Positions 16,525-24,947 of a stretch of DNA of 64,000 nucleotides are shown piece after piece (the first letter of the stretch is position 1; each line of letters begins with the position of its first letter). Below the pieces are notes generated by a model. That model had not been told where the DNA came from. It ran no database searches and worked only from the letters and a program-made list of their open reading frames with translations. This DNA comes from an uncultured Flavihumibacter sp. Lineage in GTDB: Bacteria; Bacteroidota; Bacteroidia; Chitinophagales; Chitinophagaceae. The position numbers and the translations under genes are program-made. The DNA is taken from positions 1 to 64,000 of the forward strand of contig CABHOY010000045.1 of NCBI GenBank assembly GCA_902168105.1, given 5' to 3'.

Positions 16525-17151
16525 ATGATCCGCCTGTATTTCGTAAACAACCACCCGTTGATCCTGGAAGGCCTGCATTCCCTTCTTGGTCCCGAGCATG
16601 ACATATTATTGGCTGGATACGCCCGGAGTGGCTGTGGCTGCCTTAAATTCCTCCTCCATAACGTGGTCGATATCATCATGCTGGATACCTGCCTGCCAGA
16701 TATAGACAGCGTCGAGTTGTGCGCCAATATTAAAATGAATTATCCGAATGTAGCTATCCTGATCCTGGGCGCCCTCAGAGAGGAAAAGTACATCTCTGAT
16801 TTGTTTCACTGCGGCGCCAGCGGCTATATTGTCAATACTGCAGATAAGGATGAACTGCTCTGCGCGATACATACCGTATACACTGGCGACAACTACCTTT
16901 CTCCGGCTATCAAGCAGGCCATGAAAATTGAACGGGAGGGTATACAAAAAAATTTCCCTCCTCTTACGAGAAGGGAAAAAGAAGTTTTATGCCTGATTTC
17001 AGAAGGAAATACGAACACTGAGATTGCAGGAAAGCTGTTTATCAGTGCAGATACCGTGAACAGTCACCGGAAAAAATTACTTGCCAAACTGGAAGTGAAA
17101 AATACCGCCATGCTGATCAAGTATGCTGTTGACAACAAACTGCTGGTATGA
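16525..17151 (+). CDS. LuxR-type response regulator with degenerate receiver
   Basis: 208 residues. A receiver-like domain (1-120) and a LuxR helix-turn-helix (about 145-205, LTRREKEVLCLISEGNTNTEIAGKLF). Asp54 (MLDTCLPD) is at the phosphoacceptor place, but the acidic pair is Asn8-Asn9 (VNNHP) and the usual Lys after the fifth strand is missing (GYIVNTAD). Metal-dependent phosphorylation is therefore unlikely and the protein may act as a pseudo-receiver. No histidine kinase is next to it. Its position after lanC suggests it regulates the lanthipeptide locus or the following lipid operon. It ends one base before the stop of the convergent gene. Confidence 0.88.
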   Translation: MIRLYFVNNHPLILEGLHSLLGPEHDILLAGYARSGCGCLKFLLHNVVDIIMLDTCLPDIDSVELCANIKMNYPNVAILILGALREEKYISDLFHCGASGYIVNTADKDELLCAIHTVYTGDNYLSPAIKQAMKIEREGIQKNFPPLTRREKEVLCLISEGNTNTEIAGKLFISADTVNSHRKKLLAKLEVKNTAMLIKYAVDNKLLV

Positions 17152-18264
17152 TCAATTGCTTTTGAAAGCAATTTTCTCTACCACAACTCCCAGCTTTTTC
17201 ATAGCTGAAGCGTCAGTTTTCACTTTCTTATCGCCGGTTACCTGGTCATACAACTTAGGATCACTGGAGTTATTGGCTTTGAATGCGATATTGACACCTT
17301 TCCCTGAAAAAGCACCACCTTCCCAGTCTGCCACTTCTCCGCCGTTGTCCCACTCAAAACCATTGATCCTGAAGTCCCTGCCGTTTACTTTTACAACTTT
17401 ATCTAACGGGTCACCTACTTTAATACCGAATGGAGGTTTCCATTTGGAATTCTCTTTGGTGAAAGTAACGCTGGTTCCGCCGGCTCCATTGAACTGTACG
17501 ATCATTTCGTTGTCAGTATCAGGGAACACATAGAAAGCCGTACCATCGTCATTGCCCTGGAAATCCTGGGCGGTACGTTCTTCTACATTTTGCTTACCAT
17601 ACATGGTATATAGCTGGTTTACGTCAGTCAGTTTGAAGATCTGCCTTACATCCCAGTTGAATTCGTCAGCTACCGGAGATGTTGGTACTGCTGGTGCTGT
17701 AGGTGTAGTACCTGGTTCTGCCGGGGTAGCCGTAGCAGTGGTAGCCGGGTTCGCAGCTGTCGTTTCAGAAGTGCTGCTATTGCTTTCTGTAGTATTGTTC
17801 TGTGCTACTGCCGGAGCTATCTGCAATGGCGGCAGCGTAGCCGGAATGGCGCCTGTTGTATAGAGACTGGATTTTTCTTCCAGCAGTTCTTTCGTTTCAC
17901 CTTTGAACTTATTTACCGTGTACGTCGCCAGTGGGAATACACTGTTGCTTTGCAGGTTTATAGCCCGCAGGTGCGCGATAAATTGCTGCCTGTTACCATT
18001 GCTGAACTGGTAAATGAACTTCAGTGCAGCATCAAGTGCAGCAGGGTCTTTTTTCAGTTCCGTCATCGTTTTATCAATATCCAGTCCGGCAGCGCCGCTT
18101 CTTGACATCTGCTCTGTCACAAAAACGATGAGGGAATCATTTCTTACCTCATAGCGCTTGGCTAACTTATCAGAAAAGTCTTCTGCAAGCTTATCTTCCA
18201 GTTTTGTTTGCGCCTGTATCGTAAGGGGTAAAATGAATGCTAATATGGCAATGATGCGTTTCAT
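17152..18264 (-). CDS. Secreted hypothetical protein
   Basis: 370 residues from the ATG at 18264 (a start at 18303 would place 13 residues before the signal peptide). The signal peptide is about 1-19 (IIAILAFILPLTIQAQ). A helical region follows, then a Thr/Ala/Pro linker (about 155-205) and a C-terminal globular domain (DEFNWDVRQIFKLT ... VNGRDFRINGFEWDNGGEV). No known family is recognised; the C-terminal half has the look of a secreted beta-domain. It is 81 bases after the lipid operon on the same strand, so it may belong to it or stand alone. Confidence 0.7.
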   Translation of the reverse strand: MKRIIAILAFILPLTIQAQTKLEDKLAEDFSDKLAKRYEVRNDSLIVFVTEQMSRSGAAGLDIDKTMTELKKDPAALDAALKFIYQFSNGNRQQFIAHLRAINLQSNSVFPLATYTVNKFKGETKELLEEKSSLYTTGAIPATLPPLQIAPAVAQNNTTESNSSTSETTAANPATTATATPAEPGTTPTAPAVPTSPVADEFNWDVRQIFKLTDVNQLYTMYGKQNVEERTAQDFQGNDDGTAFYVFPDTDNEMIVQFNGAGGTSVTFTKENSKWKPPFGIKVGDPLDKVVKVNGRDFRINGFEWDNGGEVADWEGGAFSGKGVNIAFKANNSSDPKLYDQVTGDKKVKTDASAMKKLGVVVEKIAFKSN

Positions 18265-18345
18265 GCATGGTCGTTTTAGTAATGGGAATTGGACTGTTAA
18301 CAATCAGGCAATTACCATGACTAAATTATGTAATATTCCTGATTG

Positions 18346-18837
18346 TTAGTGCGGATACAGCTTTTTTACCTTATGGATAGGCTGAAGGGTAAAGAAAACG
18401 GCCATCCCTCCGGCCAGTATTCCTGAGAGAATTGACAGCAGTATGCCGTTAAAGCTGTAATTCTCGGGTAAGCAGGCTTGTATACCCAGCATAGCGGCTA
18501 ACGTCAGGATCAGGGTGATTATTGCGTTCAGGAACGCTGTTTTTAGCATGAAACGGATCTTGATCTTCTTCGGTGGAAGAACGGTGACCAGCTGTTTCTT
18601 CTCCAACAGTGCAGTTGTTTTATTTAATATGTCAATAGTGATACACAAAGGCAGTAACAGGGACATCGGCAGGAAGAACCTCGCTACAGGATGTTCCCCC
18701 CTGAACATGTAAACAGTATTCAGGTCGTCAAAGCCGAAATACGGCACCAGCGCATTTATGATCACATTGGTAATGAAATAGAATAAAACCTGTCGCTGTG
18801 TGAATTTCTTCAGAACACTATTGATGGGCTGGTTCAT
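18346..18837 (-). CDS. Four-helix hypothetical membrane protein
   Basis: 163 residues with four hydrophobic segments (about 17-35, 50-70, 95-118, 128-150). It starts inside the preceding acyltransferase gene (20-base overlap), so it is translationally coupled as the last gene of the operon. No family is recognised. Its position suggests a role in membrane handling of the lipid-like product. Confidence 0.75.
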   Translation of the reverse strand: MNQPINSVLKKFTQRQVLFYFITNVIINALVPYFGFDDLNTVYMFRGEHPVARFFLPMSLLLPLCITIDILNKTTALLEKKQLVTVLPPKKIKIRFMLKTAFLNAIITLILTLAAMLGIQACLPENYSFNGILLSILSGILAGGMAVFFTLQPIHKVKKLYPH

Positions 18838-20089
18838 GGACAGGGTTTATCGTTAGTAGTTCCTGCATCTTCTGCATAATAGTCCTGGCTTTAGCTTCTT
18901 CCAGGAAGATTTCGCAGGAAATAAAAGAAAAATCTGTCTGCCCCCTGAACGTACTGATCACCAGGGTGTTGGCATTCCGCCAGGGGAAAGCGGCACTGGG
19001 ACTATAGAGGGTTTCCAGTTCGAAAGTATCATATCTTTCCGGGATGTCCAGTTTGCCCATATTGGAAAGGGTAACATCGTGCGTACCGTCGTTTTTTTTC
19101 AGAAAGTTGACCATGCGTGTAGCGACTGTATGAAAATGCTCACTTGTCAGCAGCAGTTTTCGTACGTCCATCCTTTCTATCGCATTGATCAGGTCCGTTT
19201 TAAGCTGCCGCGCGTTCACCCAGAAATCCCCGTCTATTTTACTGATACTCAGTTCCGCGATGGGAGCAAAGGCAAACAAATGATCCTGTTTTATTTCAGG
19301 GATGAACCGGCGTATGTCGACCGGGCAGATCACCTTACCATGGGATGCATCTCCCATTACATGACGGTGGGCCTCCATAAAGGCTATGGAAAAAACGGCA
19401 TGCGGGGAAGTGTTCTCTATCTTACAGGCATTGATCAATGCAGTCGTTGATACGCGGTCCAACTTCCAGCGCACCATATAATGTTTCCCCCGGGCAGGTA
19501 ACTGCCCTCGTGTTTTAAGCGCCAATACAGCAACTGCCATCTTTGACAGCAGCCATAGTTTCAGCTGTAATTTCCAGCTGGATAATGATGCCGGAATGAA
19601 ATCATGAATGGACTCAAAAGAAGGGTAGGGGATCAATACTGTTTCCGGTTTATCCAGCACCTGCAATAGTTCACGCATCAGGGTGAGAATAGAGGTTCCG
19701 TCACAGATGCAGTGAGGAAGTACTAACAGTAGCTCAGACACATCATCTGAACGTAACCATATAACCCTGGCCAGCGGTCCTTTACGTACATTGAATGTAT
19801 ATTCCCACTCGGTTGCAGAGACCTGCTGCCAGTGGTCATCATCCCGTCGCTCTATCATCTGTACGGGAATAGGAGGGATCTTGGTATCTGATACGAAATA
19901 AGGCCTGCCATTTTCATCTTCCCTGATCACAACGCCCAGCAACGGATGCTTCTGCTGTAACTTGCCCAGGGCATGTATCAGGCCTTCCAGGGTGATGGCG
20001 CCACGTATCTTTGCCGTAAAGATACAGTTTACGGTGGCCGCCTTATCTACATACATGATCCTTTCACCCAGTATTAATTTTCTGTTCAT
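18818..20089 (-). CDS. PapA-like acyltransferase / condensation-fold protein (copy B)
   Basis: 423 residues, of the HxxxDG acyltransferase superfamily (condensation domains, mycobacterial PapA proteins, alcohol acetyltransferases). The active motif is PHCICDG with His126 and Asp130; the first of the two usual His is Pro, but the catalytic one is kept. It has the same N-terminal pattern (RKLILGERIMY) and motif position as copy A upstream. In the PapA family it would move an acyl chain from an ACP-bound polyketide or lipid to a hydroxyl. Cytoplasmic or membrane-associated. It starts 7 bases after copy A ends. Confidence 0.85.
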   Translation of the reverse strand: MNRKLILGERIMYVDKAATVNCIFTAKIRGAITLEGLIHALGKLQQKHPLLGVVIREDENGRPYFVSDTKIPPIPVQMIERRDDDHWQQVSATEWEYTFNVRKGPLARVIWLRSDDVSELLLVLPHCICDGTSILTLMRELLQVLDKPETVLIPYPSFESIHDFIPASLSSWKLQLKLWLLSKMAVAVLALKTRGQLPARGKHYMVRWKLDRVSTTALINACKIENTSPHAVFSIAFMEAHRHVMGDASHGKVICPVDIRRFIPEIKQDHLFAFAPIAELSISKIDGDFWVNARQLKTDLINAIERMDVRKLLLTSEHFHTVATRMVNFLKKNDGTHDVTLSNMGKLDIPERYDTFELETLYSPSAAFPWRNANTLVISTFRGQTDFSFISCEIFLEEAKARTIMQKMQELLTINPVHEPAHQ

Positions 20090-20096
20090 AGAATGG

Positions 20097-21410
20097 TTAA
20101 ATAATTGATGATAACGCCGGTGCGGGCGTGACTACATGCAGGTCTTCCAGTAACATGGACATTGCATGTTCTTTAATGGCAAGTGCATCCTCGTGATTCA
20201 ATACTGCATGGTTAGAGACAAATGAAAAGTCAATCTGACCTTTATAAGTGGACGTGATGATGGTTGTTGGATTGGCAAATGGCCCCACTACTGTCGGACT
20301 GAATATAGTGTCTACTTCGAAGGATTGATATTTATCGGGTACGTCCAGTTTACCCATATTGGAAAACATCAGGTCATAAACCGGTTTTCCATAGGTGAGG
20401 AACTTCCGCATATGTTTTATGCCTCCATGTGCATATTCAAAAGGCAGCATAAAATCATAAGGGTTCATCTGTTTCATCTTCTGTGTGGCGATTGCCTGTA
20501 ATAACTGTACTCTCTCCCAGAAAGTAAGATCGGGGATGTTATTAACAGACAGCTCCAGTGACATGCCGAAGGAAAAGATCACATCTTTTTTTATTTCAGG
20601 AATAAACTTCCGGATGTCCACCGGGCAGGTGATCTTGTTCATTGCCTTTTCCCCGCGCACCTGTTTAAACGACCGGAGGAAGGCTACGCATAATGCTGTG
20701 TTGACGGTCACGGCCTGGGTTGTGCAATGCTGGAACAGGGCCGCAGAGGCTTGAGCATCCAGCTTCCAGTGTATGAGGTAGTCATCTTCCCTGCTAACCG
20801 TTTTTTTATTGCGGATGGAAATAAAGGTCGCTATCGATGCGAGTACCGCCTGTATGAATGCTCCCTTCAGCCGCGCCTTTAATACCTGCCGGGTACCTGT
20901 GAGTACATTAGCTGGCACAATGTCCTGCAGCGTAGTGAAAGTCGGATGAATGCCGATATCATAGTCCGGATCATCCAGTACTGCCAGTATCTCCCTTACC
21001 AACATTAAACCGCCTCCTCCATCGCACATGCAATGATGAAAAGCCAGCAGCAATTCCGATTGTCTGCTGCCTTTAAGCCAAACCATCCTGATCAGCGGAC
21101 CATTAGGTATATCAAATACTGACGCCCAGGCAGCCCTGGTTTCCTGTTGCCAGTCCTCCGCGTTTGTCCGGTCCTTAATAGTCAGCGGAATGGCATGATA
21201 TACCTCTGGAATGGTGAAATAGGGTGTGCCTGCCTTGTCCTGCATAATACCGGCTCTCAACAGCGGATGTTTAGCCTGTATTTTCGACAATGCATTATAC
21301 AGATGCGCTGCCGTCAGCGTACCGTTTATTCTGATCACAAATACGCCGTTAAAAGGTGTGGCGCCATCTCCCAGCATCAACCTTTCGGGAAGTAGTAGTT
21401 TGCGTTTCAT
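20097..21410 (-). CDS. PapA-like acyltransferase / condensation-fold protein (copy A)
   Basis: 437 residues from the ATG at 21410, chosen because MKRKLLLPERLM aligns with the start of copy B; the frame is open to 21461. The active motif is HHCMCDG with His126 and Asp130, the complete HHxxxDG signature. It is paralogous to the next gene, sharing ICPVDIRKFIPEIK-like segments. Two such enzymes in one operon point to two acyl additions or two acceptors. It lies 16 bases after a glycosyltransferase. Confidence 0.86.
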   Translation of the reverse strand: MKRKLLLPERLMLGDGATPFNGVFVIRINGTLTAAHLYNALSKIQAKHPLLRAGIMQDKAGTPYFTIPEVYHAIPLTIKDRTNAEDWQQETRAAWASVFDIPNGPLIRMVWLKGSRQSELLLAFHHCMCDGGGGLMLVREILAVLDDPDYDIGIHPTFTTLQDIVPANVLTGTRQVLKARLKGAFIQAVLASIATFISIRNKKTVSREDDYLIHWKLDAQASAALFQHCTTQAVTVNTALCVAFLRSFKQVRGEKAMNKITCPVDIRKFIPEIKKDVIFSFGMSLELSVNNIPDLTFWERVQLLQAIATQKMKQMNPYDFMLPFEYAHGGIKHMRKFLTYGKPVYDLMFSNMGKLDVPDKYQSFEVDTIFSPTVVGPFANPTTIITSTYKGQIDFSFVSNHAVLNHEDALAIKEHAMSMLLEDLHVVTPAPALSSII

Positions 21411-21426
21411 AACAGAGAATGATTTG

Positions 21427-22626
21427 TTAAACAGATAAAGTGCTTTTCTTTTCCTGCGCAAACGTTTCCAATAACGCTACTGCTTTATCATTACCTCCTG
21501 CCCGTATGAATGTATCGCGTATATGCTGCGCTGCCTGCCGGTATTGCGGATTGTCCAGTACGTCCCACATAGCCGTTTTTAGGTCTGGTATGCGCAAGCG
21601 CTTATACCGTAGTTTGATACCGCAGCCTGCATGCTCAATAAGCGAAGCCGTATGGAAATGGTCATAGGCGATCGGTGTGATCAGCATAGGCAAACCATTC
21701 AGGAAGGCGTCATTCACCGTGTTAAAGCCTCCATGACAGATCACGGCATTCATATGCGGCATTAGTTGTGTTTGAGGTACAAATCCCTGTACGATGAAAT
21801 TGCCCGGCCATTGCGGGAAGATGGCCGGATCAGTAGCCGCCACAATAGTGATAGGTTCATCCGCGAATGCTGCTATCAGTTTACGGAAGAAATCCTTGCG
21901 GATGTCTACCAGCAGCGTACCCAGTGAAACGAATACTTTAGGCGACATCGCACGCGAAAGTCTTTCCCAGTCAAAAGGGGTATTATTCGGACGGCCCTTT
22001 ACAGGACCTACAAATTTCATATGTGGCAATGGCGTTTTGCTGCCTGCAAATTCCTGTGAGGTAAAAACGATATTCATGTCCCGCGAGTGGATCACATAGT
22101 CATCTGTATAAACGCCTAGTTCGTATTGCAGGTCTTTGATAAGGCTTTGCTGCCATTCAAAGATCTTGGGCGATTGCATGGCGTCGCCGGTAACGTCGGG
22201 AGGCACTGGCGTGGTAGTAACACAGGGAATATCTTTCAGATGTGCACAGATAGCACCTGCAAAAGTGATACAATCGCTGATGATGACATCCGGCCCGAAT
22301 TCATCAGCTACTCTGGACACGCCTGCCAGCATAATACGGGCAAAAGGAACATAGGTGCCCTCCAGCGCCAGTTTCAGCGTTTCAACGCCTGATAGGTTAG
22401 GGCCGTCATCCTGCATTTTCAGGATAGTCTGTATAGCTAGTTGATGCTTTTCCAGTTCTGCATGCGGAACGATAAATTTCCCTCCGGCAGGAATGTGCTC
22501 CGCAGCCAGTTCTTTCAAACCGACCCATATTACTTCATGGCCCTTCGCCAGCAAACTGGCCCCTACACTAAGGGTAGGACTGATGTGCCCAAAGAATGGC
22601 GGCACAACGAACATAAATTTAGACAT
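21427..22626 (-). CDS. MGT-family (GT1-like) glycosyltransferase (copy B)
   Basis: 399 residues from the ATG at 22626, chosen because MSKFMFVVPPFFGHISPTL aligns with the start of the upstream paralogue; the longer frame to 22794 overlaps that gene. GT-B fold with N-terminal acceptor half and a C-terminal nucleotide-sugar half (CHGGFNTVNDAFLNG, PIAYDHFHTA). Enzymes of this kind (macrolide and CrtX carotenoid glycosyltransferases) add a sugar from a UDP- or dTDP-donor to a lipophilic acceptor. It begins 14 bases after copy A. Confidence 0.9.
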   Translation of the reverse strand: MSKFMFVVPPFFGHISPTLSVGASLLAKGHEVIWVGLKELAAEHIPAGGKFIVPHAELEKHQLAIQTILKMQDDGPNLSGVETLKLALEGTYVPFARIMLAGVSRVADEFGPDVIISDCITFAGAICAHLKDIPCVTTTPVPPDVTGDAMQSPKIFEWQQSLIKDLQYELGVYTDDYVIHSRDMNIVFTSQEFAGSKTPLPHMKFVGPVKGRPNNTPFDWERLSRAMSPKVFVSLGTLLVDIRKDFFRKLIAAFADEPITIVAATDPAIFPQWPGNFIVQGFVPQTQLMPHMNAVICHGGFNTVNDAFLNGLPMLITPIAYDHFHTASLIEHAGCGIKLRYKRLRIPDLKTAMWDVLDNPQYRQAAQHIRDTFIRAGGNDKAVALLETFAQEKKSTLSV

Positions 22627-22639
22627 ACGTTGACGTTGA

Positions 22640-23863
22640 TTAATGATAGAAACGGTTACGGTGAAAGGCCATGCCACTGCCTGGGGCTGACAACTTCTCC
22701 AGCAGATCAATGGCTGTAGCAGCGCCTCCTGCCTGTTCGAACGACTGGCGGATACGTTGTGCCGCTGCCCTATAAGCAGGATTAGACAATACATCCCATA
22801 CAGCCGATTTTAAATGAAGCGCCCTGAATCGTTTGTAGTTCAATCTAACCCCGCTCTCAGCTTGTATCACCCTGCCCGCAACATGCGATTGGTCATAGGC
22901 TATAGGGATAACCACCAATGGCAGGCCGTGAGATAAGGTTTCACATACTGTATTGTGGCCGCCATGGCATACCACTGCATCCAGGTAAGGGAGTAGTTCC
23001 AGCTGTGGTACCTTTTCCTCTACCAGGAAATTATCCGGCCACTCTTCAAACAGTGCCTTGTCAGATACGACAATGACTGATACCGGTTCATTCCCCAGTG
23101 CTTCGATCACCTTCCCGAAAAATTCCTTTTTATAAGCGTGGTCGAAAGTAGTCCCGATAGATACCAGGACCCGCGGATGTTGATCCATCTTATGAAACCG
23201 CTCCCAGTCAAAACTGTTCGTGACCTGCCTGTTTTGAATGACCGGCCCTACGAACTTGTAATGATCGGGTAAGGACATATCTCCGAAAAAGCGTTTGGAA
23301 GTATACACCAGTGTAAGGGCGTCGGAGGTAGCTACAGACGTGTCTCCGGGAATGCCCAGTTCCTGTTGCAGTGCTACGATCTGTCTGATCTCCCATTCAT
23401 GTATGCCCGGCAGGTCTTCCATCATTTTGATGGCAGCCGGTGCGGTCACAGACGTGGCATAGGGTATTTGTAAACGGCAGGCGGCAATAGCACCTGCAAA
23501 TAACTGGTGGTCATTGATGATAACATCCGGCTTAAACTCCTGCAGGATAGTGATGATCCCGTCAAACATAAACCTGTTTAAAGGGACCAGCACTTCCTCA
23601 TACAGGAACTTGATGCTTTCTATTCCTGACACGTTCTTCTTCGTGATCTGATCAAGATATTGTTCACTGTTCTTTTTAGCTACGTCATCCTGATCGTACT
23701 GCACAGGGAGTAACTCGCCTCCCTTCGGCAGTCTGGCTGCCAGTGAGGGGTCAAGGCTGATCCAGGCTACCCGGTGACCGCGTTCCAGCAGCGCTGCGCC
23801 CAGACTCAGCGTAGGATTGATATGCCCCATCAGTGGTGGTACGATAAACGCAAAGCTTGCCAT
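22640..23863 (-). CDS. MGT-family (GT1-like) glycosyltransferase (copy A)
   Basis: 407 residues, paralogous to the next gene. N-terminal FAFIVPPLMGHINPTLSLG and the sugar-donor region CHGGHNTVCETLSHG, PIAYDQSHVAGR are the usual MGT/UGT landmarks. The start overlaps the preceding hydrolase by 34 bases, so the two are coupled. Two related glycosyltransferases in the operon suggest two sugars, added in sequence or at two sites. The sugar cannot be predicted from sequence. Confidence 0.9.
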   Translation of the reverse strand: MASFAFIVPPLMGHINPTLSLGAALLERGHRVAWISLDPSLAARLPKGGELLPVQYDQDDVAKKNSEQYLDQITKKNVSGIESIKFLYEEVLVPLNRFMFDGIITILQEFKPDVIINDHQLFAGAIAACRLQIPYATSVTAPAAIKMMEDLPGIHEWEIRQIVALQQELGIPGDTSVATSDALTLVYTSKRFFGDMSLPDHYKFVGPVIQNRQVTNSFDWERFHKMDQHPRVLVSIGTTFDHAYKKEFFGKVIEALGNEPVSVIVVSDKALFEEWPDNFLVEEKVPQLELLPYLDAVVCHGGHNTVCETLSHGLPLVVIPIAYDQSHVAGRVIQAESGVRLNYKRFRALHLKSAVWDVLSNPAYRAAAQRIRQSFEQAGGAATAIDLLEKLSAPGSGMAFHRNRFYH

Positions 23864-24657
23864 AGTTTGTAATTGATCTGTTTGAACTTCTCCTGCCAGC
23901 CCATATAAAAATCTTTCAGTTTGCTGGCTACTTCCAGCGGTTGCTGGATGGGCAGATTGTGATCTCCTTCTATCAATGCCATTTTGGAACGTGGCACAGT
24001 ATGATACAGCTTACGGCCGGATGGCAGGCAATTAGAGCTTTTACCATATATCAGCAGTGTATCGTGTGTAACATTACCAATAGCATCATCGGAAAAAAAG
24101 AACCGCTCGTTGTGCATATCTTCTTTAATACTCGTTTCATAGAACAGGTATTCGTACATCCGGTGATTCTTGTCCAGTTGCCTTTTGCCTATCCGCATGC
24201 GTGTGGTATCCGTATAGTTATTGATATAGTCTACAAGGAACTCCTTACTATAGATGTCAATAATGCTCAAAGTCTCATTGTCGCACGGATTAGGCGCTTC
24301 TATGACGGCCAGCTTTTTCACTCTCGAAGGATAACGGATAGCCATTTTCATGGCCACCAATCCACCATAACTATAACCCGCCAGGTGTACTGATTTTAAA
24401 TGCAGTGCATCCATAAGGTCCCGCAGATCGTCTGTCATCGCATGCAGGTCATATCCATATTCACAACGTTCGCTCATGCCGTGGCTCTTCATATCGTACA
24501 TTACCACATGGAAATCCTGCGCCAGTACCGGTGCAATGTTGAAATAATAAACAGAGAGGTTGCTGAACATACCATGGACCAACACGATGGTTTCCCTCGC
24601 GCCCTTATTGAATTCCTGGATATGAACGCTTTTGTTTTTTACTTGGATGACTGGCAT
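23830..24657 (-). CDS. Alpha/beta hydrolase
   Basis: 275 residues. HGMF oxyanion region, nucleophile elbow GYSYGG (Ser), and a late His in EGDHNLP; this is the serine hydrolase layout. No signal peptide. It lies between the free ACP and the glycosyltransferases and overlaps both neighbours (19 and 34 bases), so it may release or edit the product of the synthase as a type II thioesterase-like enzyme. That role is inferred from position; ester hydrolysis elsewhere is possible. Confidence 0.85.
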   Translation of the reverse strand: MPVIQVKNKSVHIQEFNKGARETIVLVHGMFSNLSVYYFNIAPVLAQDFHVVMYDMKSHGMSERCEYGYDLHAMTDDLRDLMDALHLKSVHLAGYSYGGLVAMKMAIRYPSRVKKLAVIEAPNPCDNETLSIIDIYSKEFLVDYINNYTDTTRMRIGKRQLDKNHRMYEYLFYETSIKEDMHNERFFFSDDAIGNVTHDTLLIYGKSSNCLPSGRKLYHTVPRSKMALIEGDHNLPIQQPLEVASKLKDFYMGWQEKFKQINYKLWQALRLSYHH

Positions 24658-24947
24658 GTTTCTATGTAATTTATGATGTCATCGAGTTTGAGATTTATCA
24701 GCTGATCAAGGTCCATACCCGATAGCCAGCCGGTAAAGTCAATGTGCTCGCCGAAATGTGATTTCACTTTTTCAGAGAAAGAAACAATTTCAATACTATC
24801 CATTTCAAGGTCCCTTGTAAAAGAGCTTTCACGGGAGATGTCCAGGTCCTCTGCAAATTCTTCGCCTATTACTTCTGTAATGAATGATTTCAGAATAGTA
24901 AAGATCTCTTCATTGTTTAACTTGTGTAGAGTAGTTATAGCGTCCAT
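24639..24947 (-). CDS. Acyl carrier protein
   Basis: 102 residues. The carrier motif is DLEMDSIEIV with Ser51 for the phosphopantetheine arm. It is distinct from the two ACP domains of the large synthase, so it may carry a starter or act as donor for the acyltransferases. It overlaps the end of the upstream synthase by 13 bases and the hydrolase by 19 bases. The phosphopantetheinyl transferase needed to activate it is the C-terminal domain of the preceding protein. Confidence 0.88.
   Translation of the reverse strand: MDAITTLHKLNNEEIFTILKSFITEVIGEEFAEDLDISRESSFTRDLEMDSIEIVSFSEKVKSHFGEHIDFTGWLSGMDLDQLINLKLDDIINYIETCQSSK

Noticed and set aside
22627..22794. Extension of the second glycosyltransferase to a start at 22794
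   Set aside because: The added 56 residues overlap the upstream gene and do not match the paralogue, which begins at the VVPP motif.
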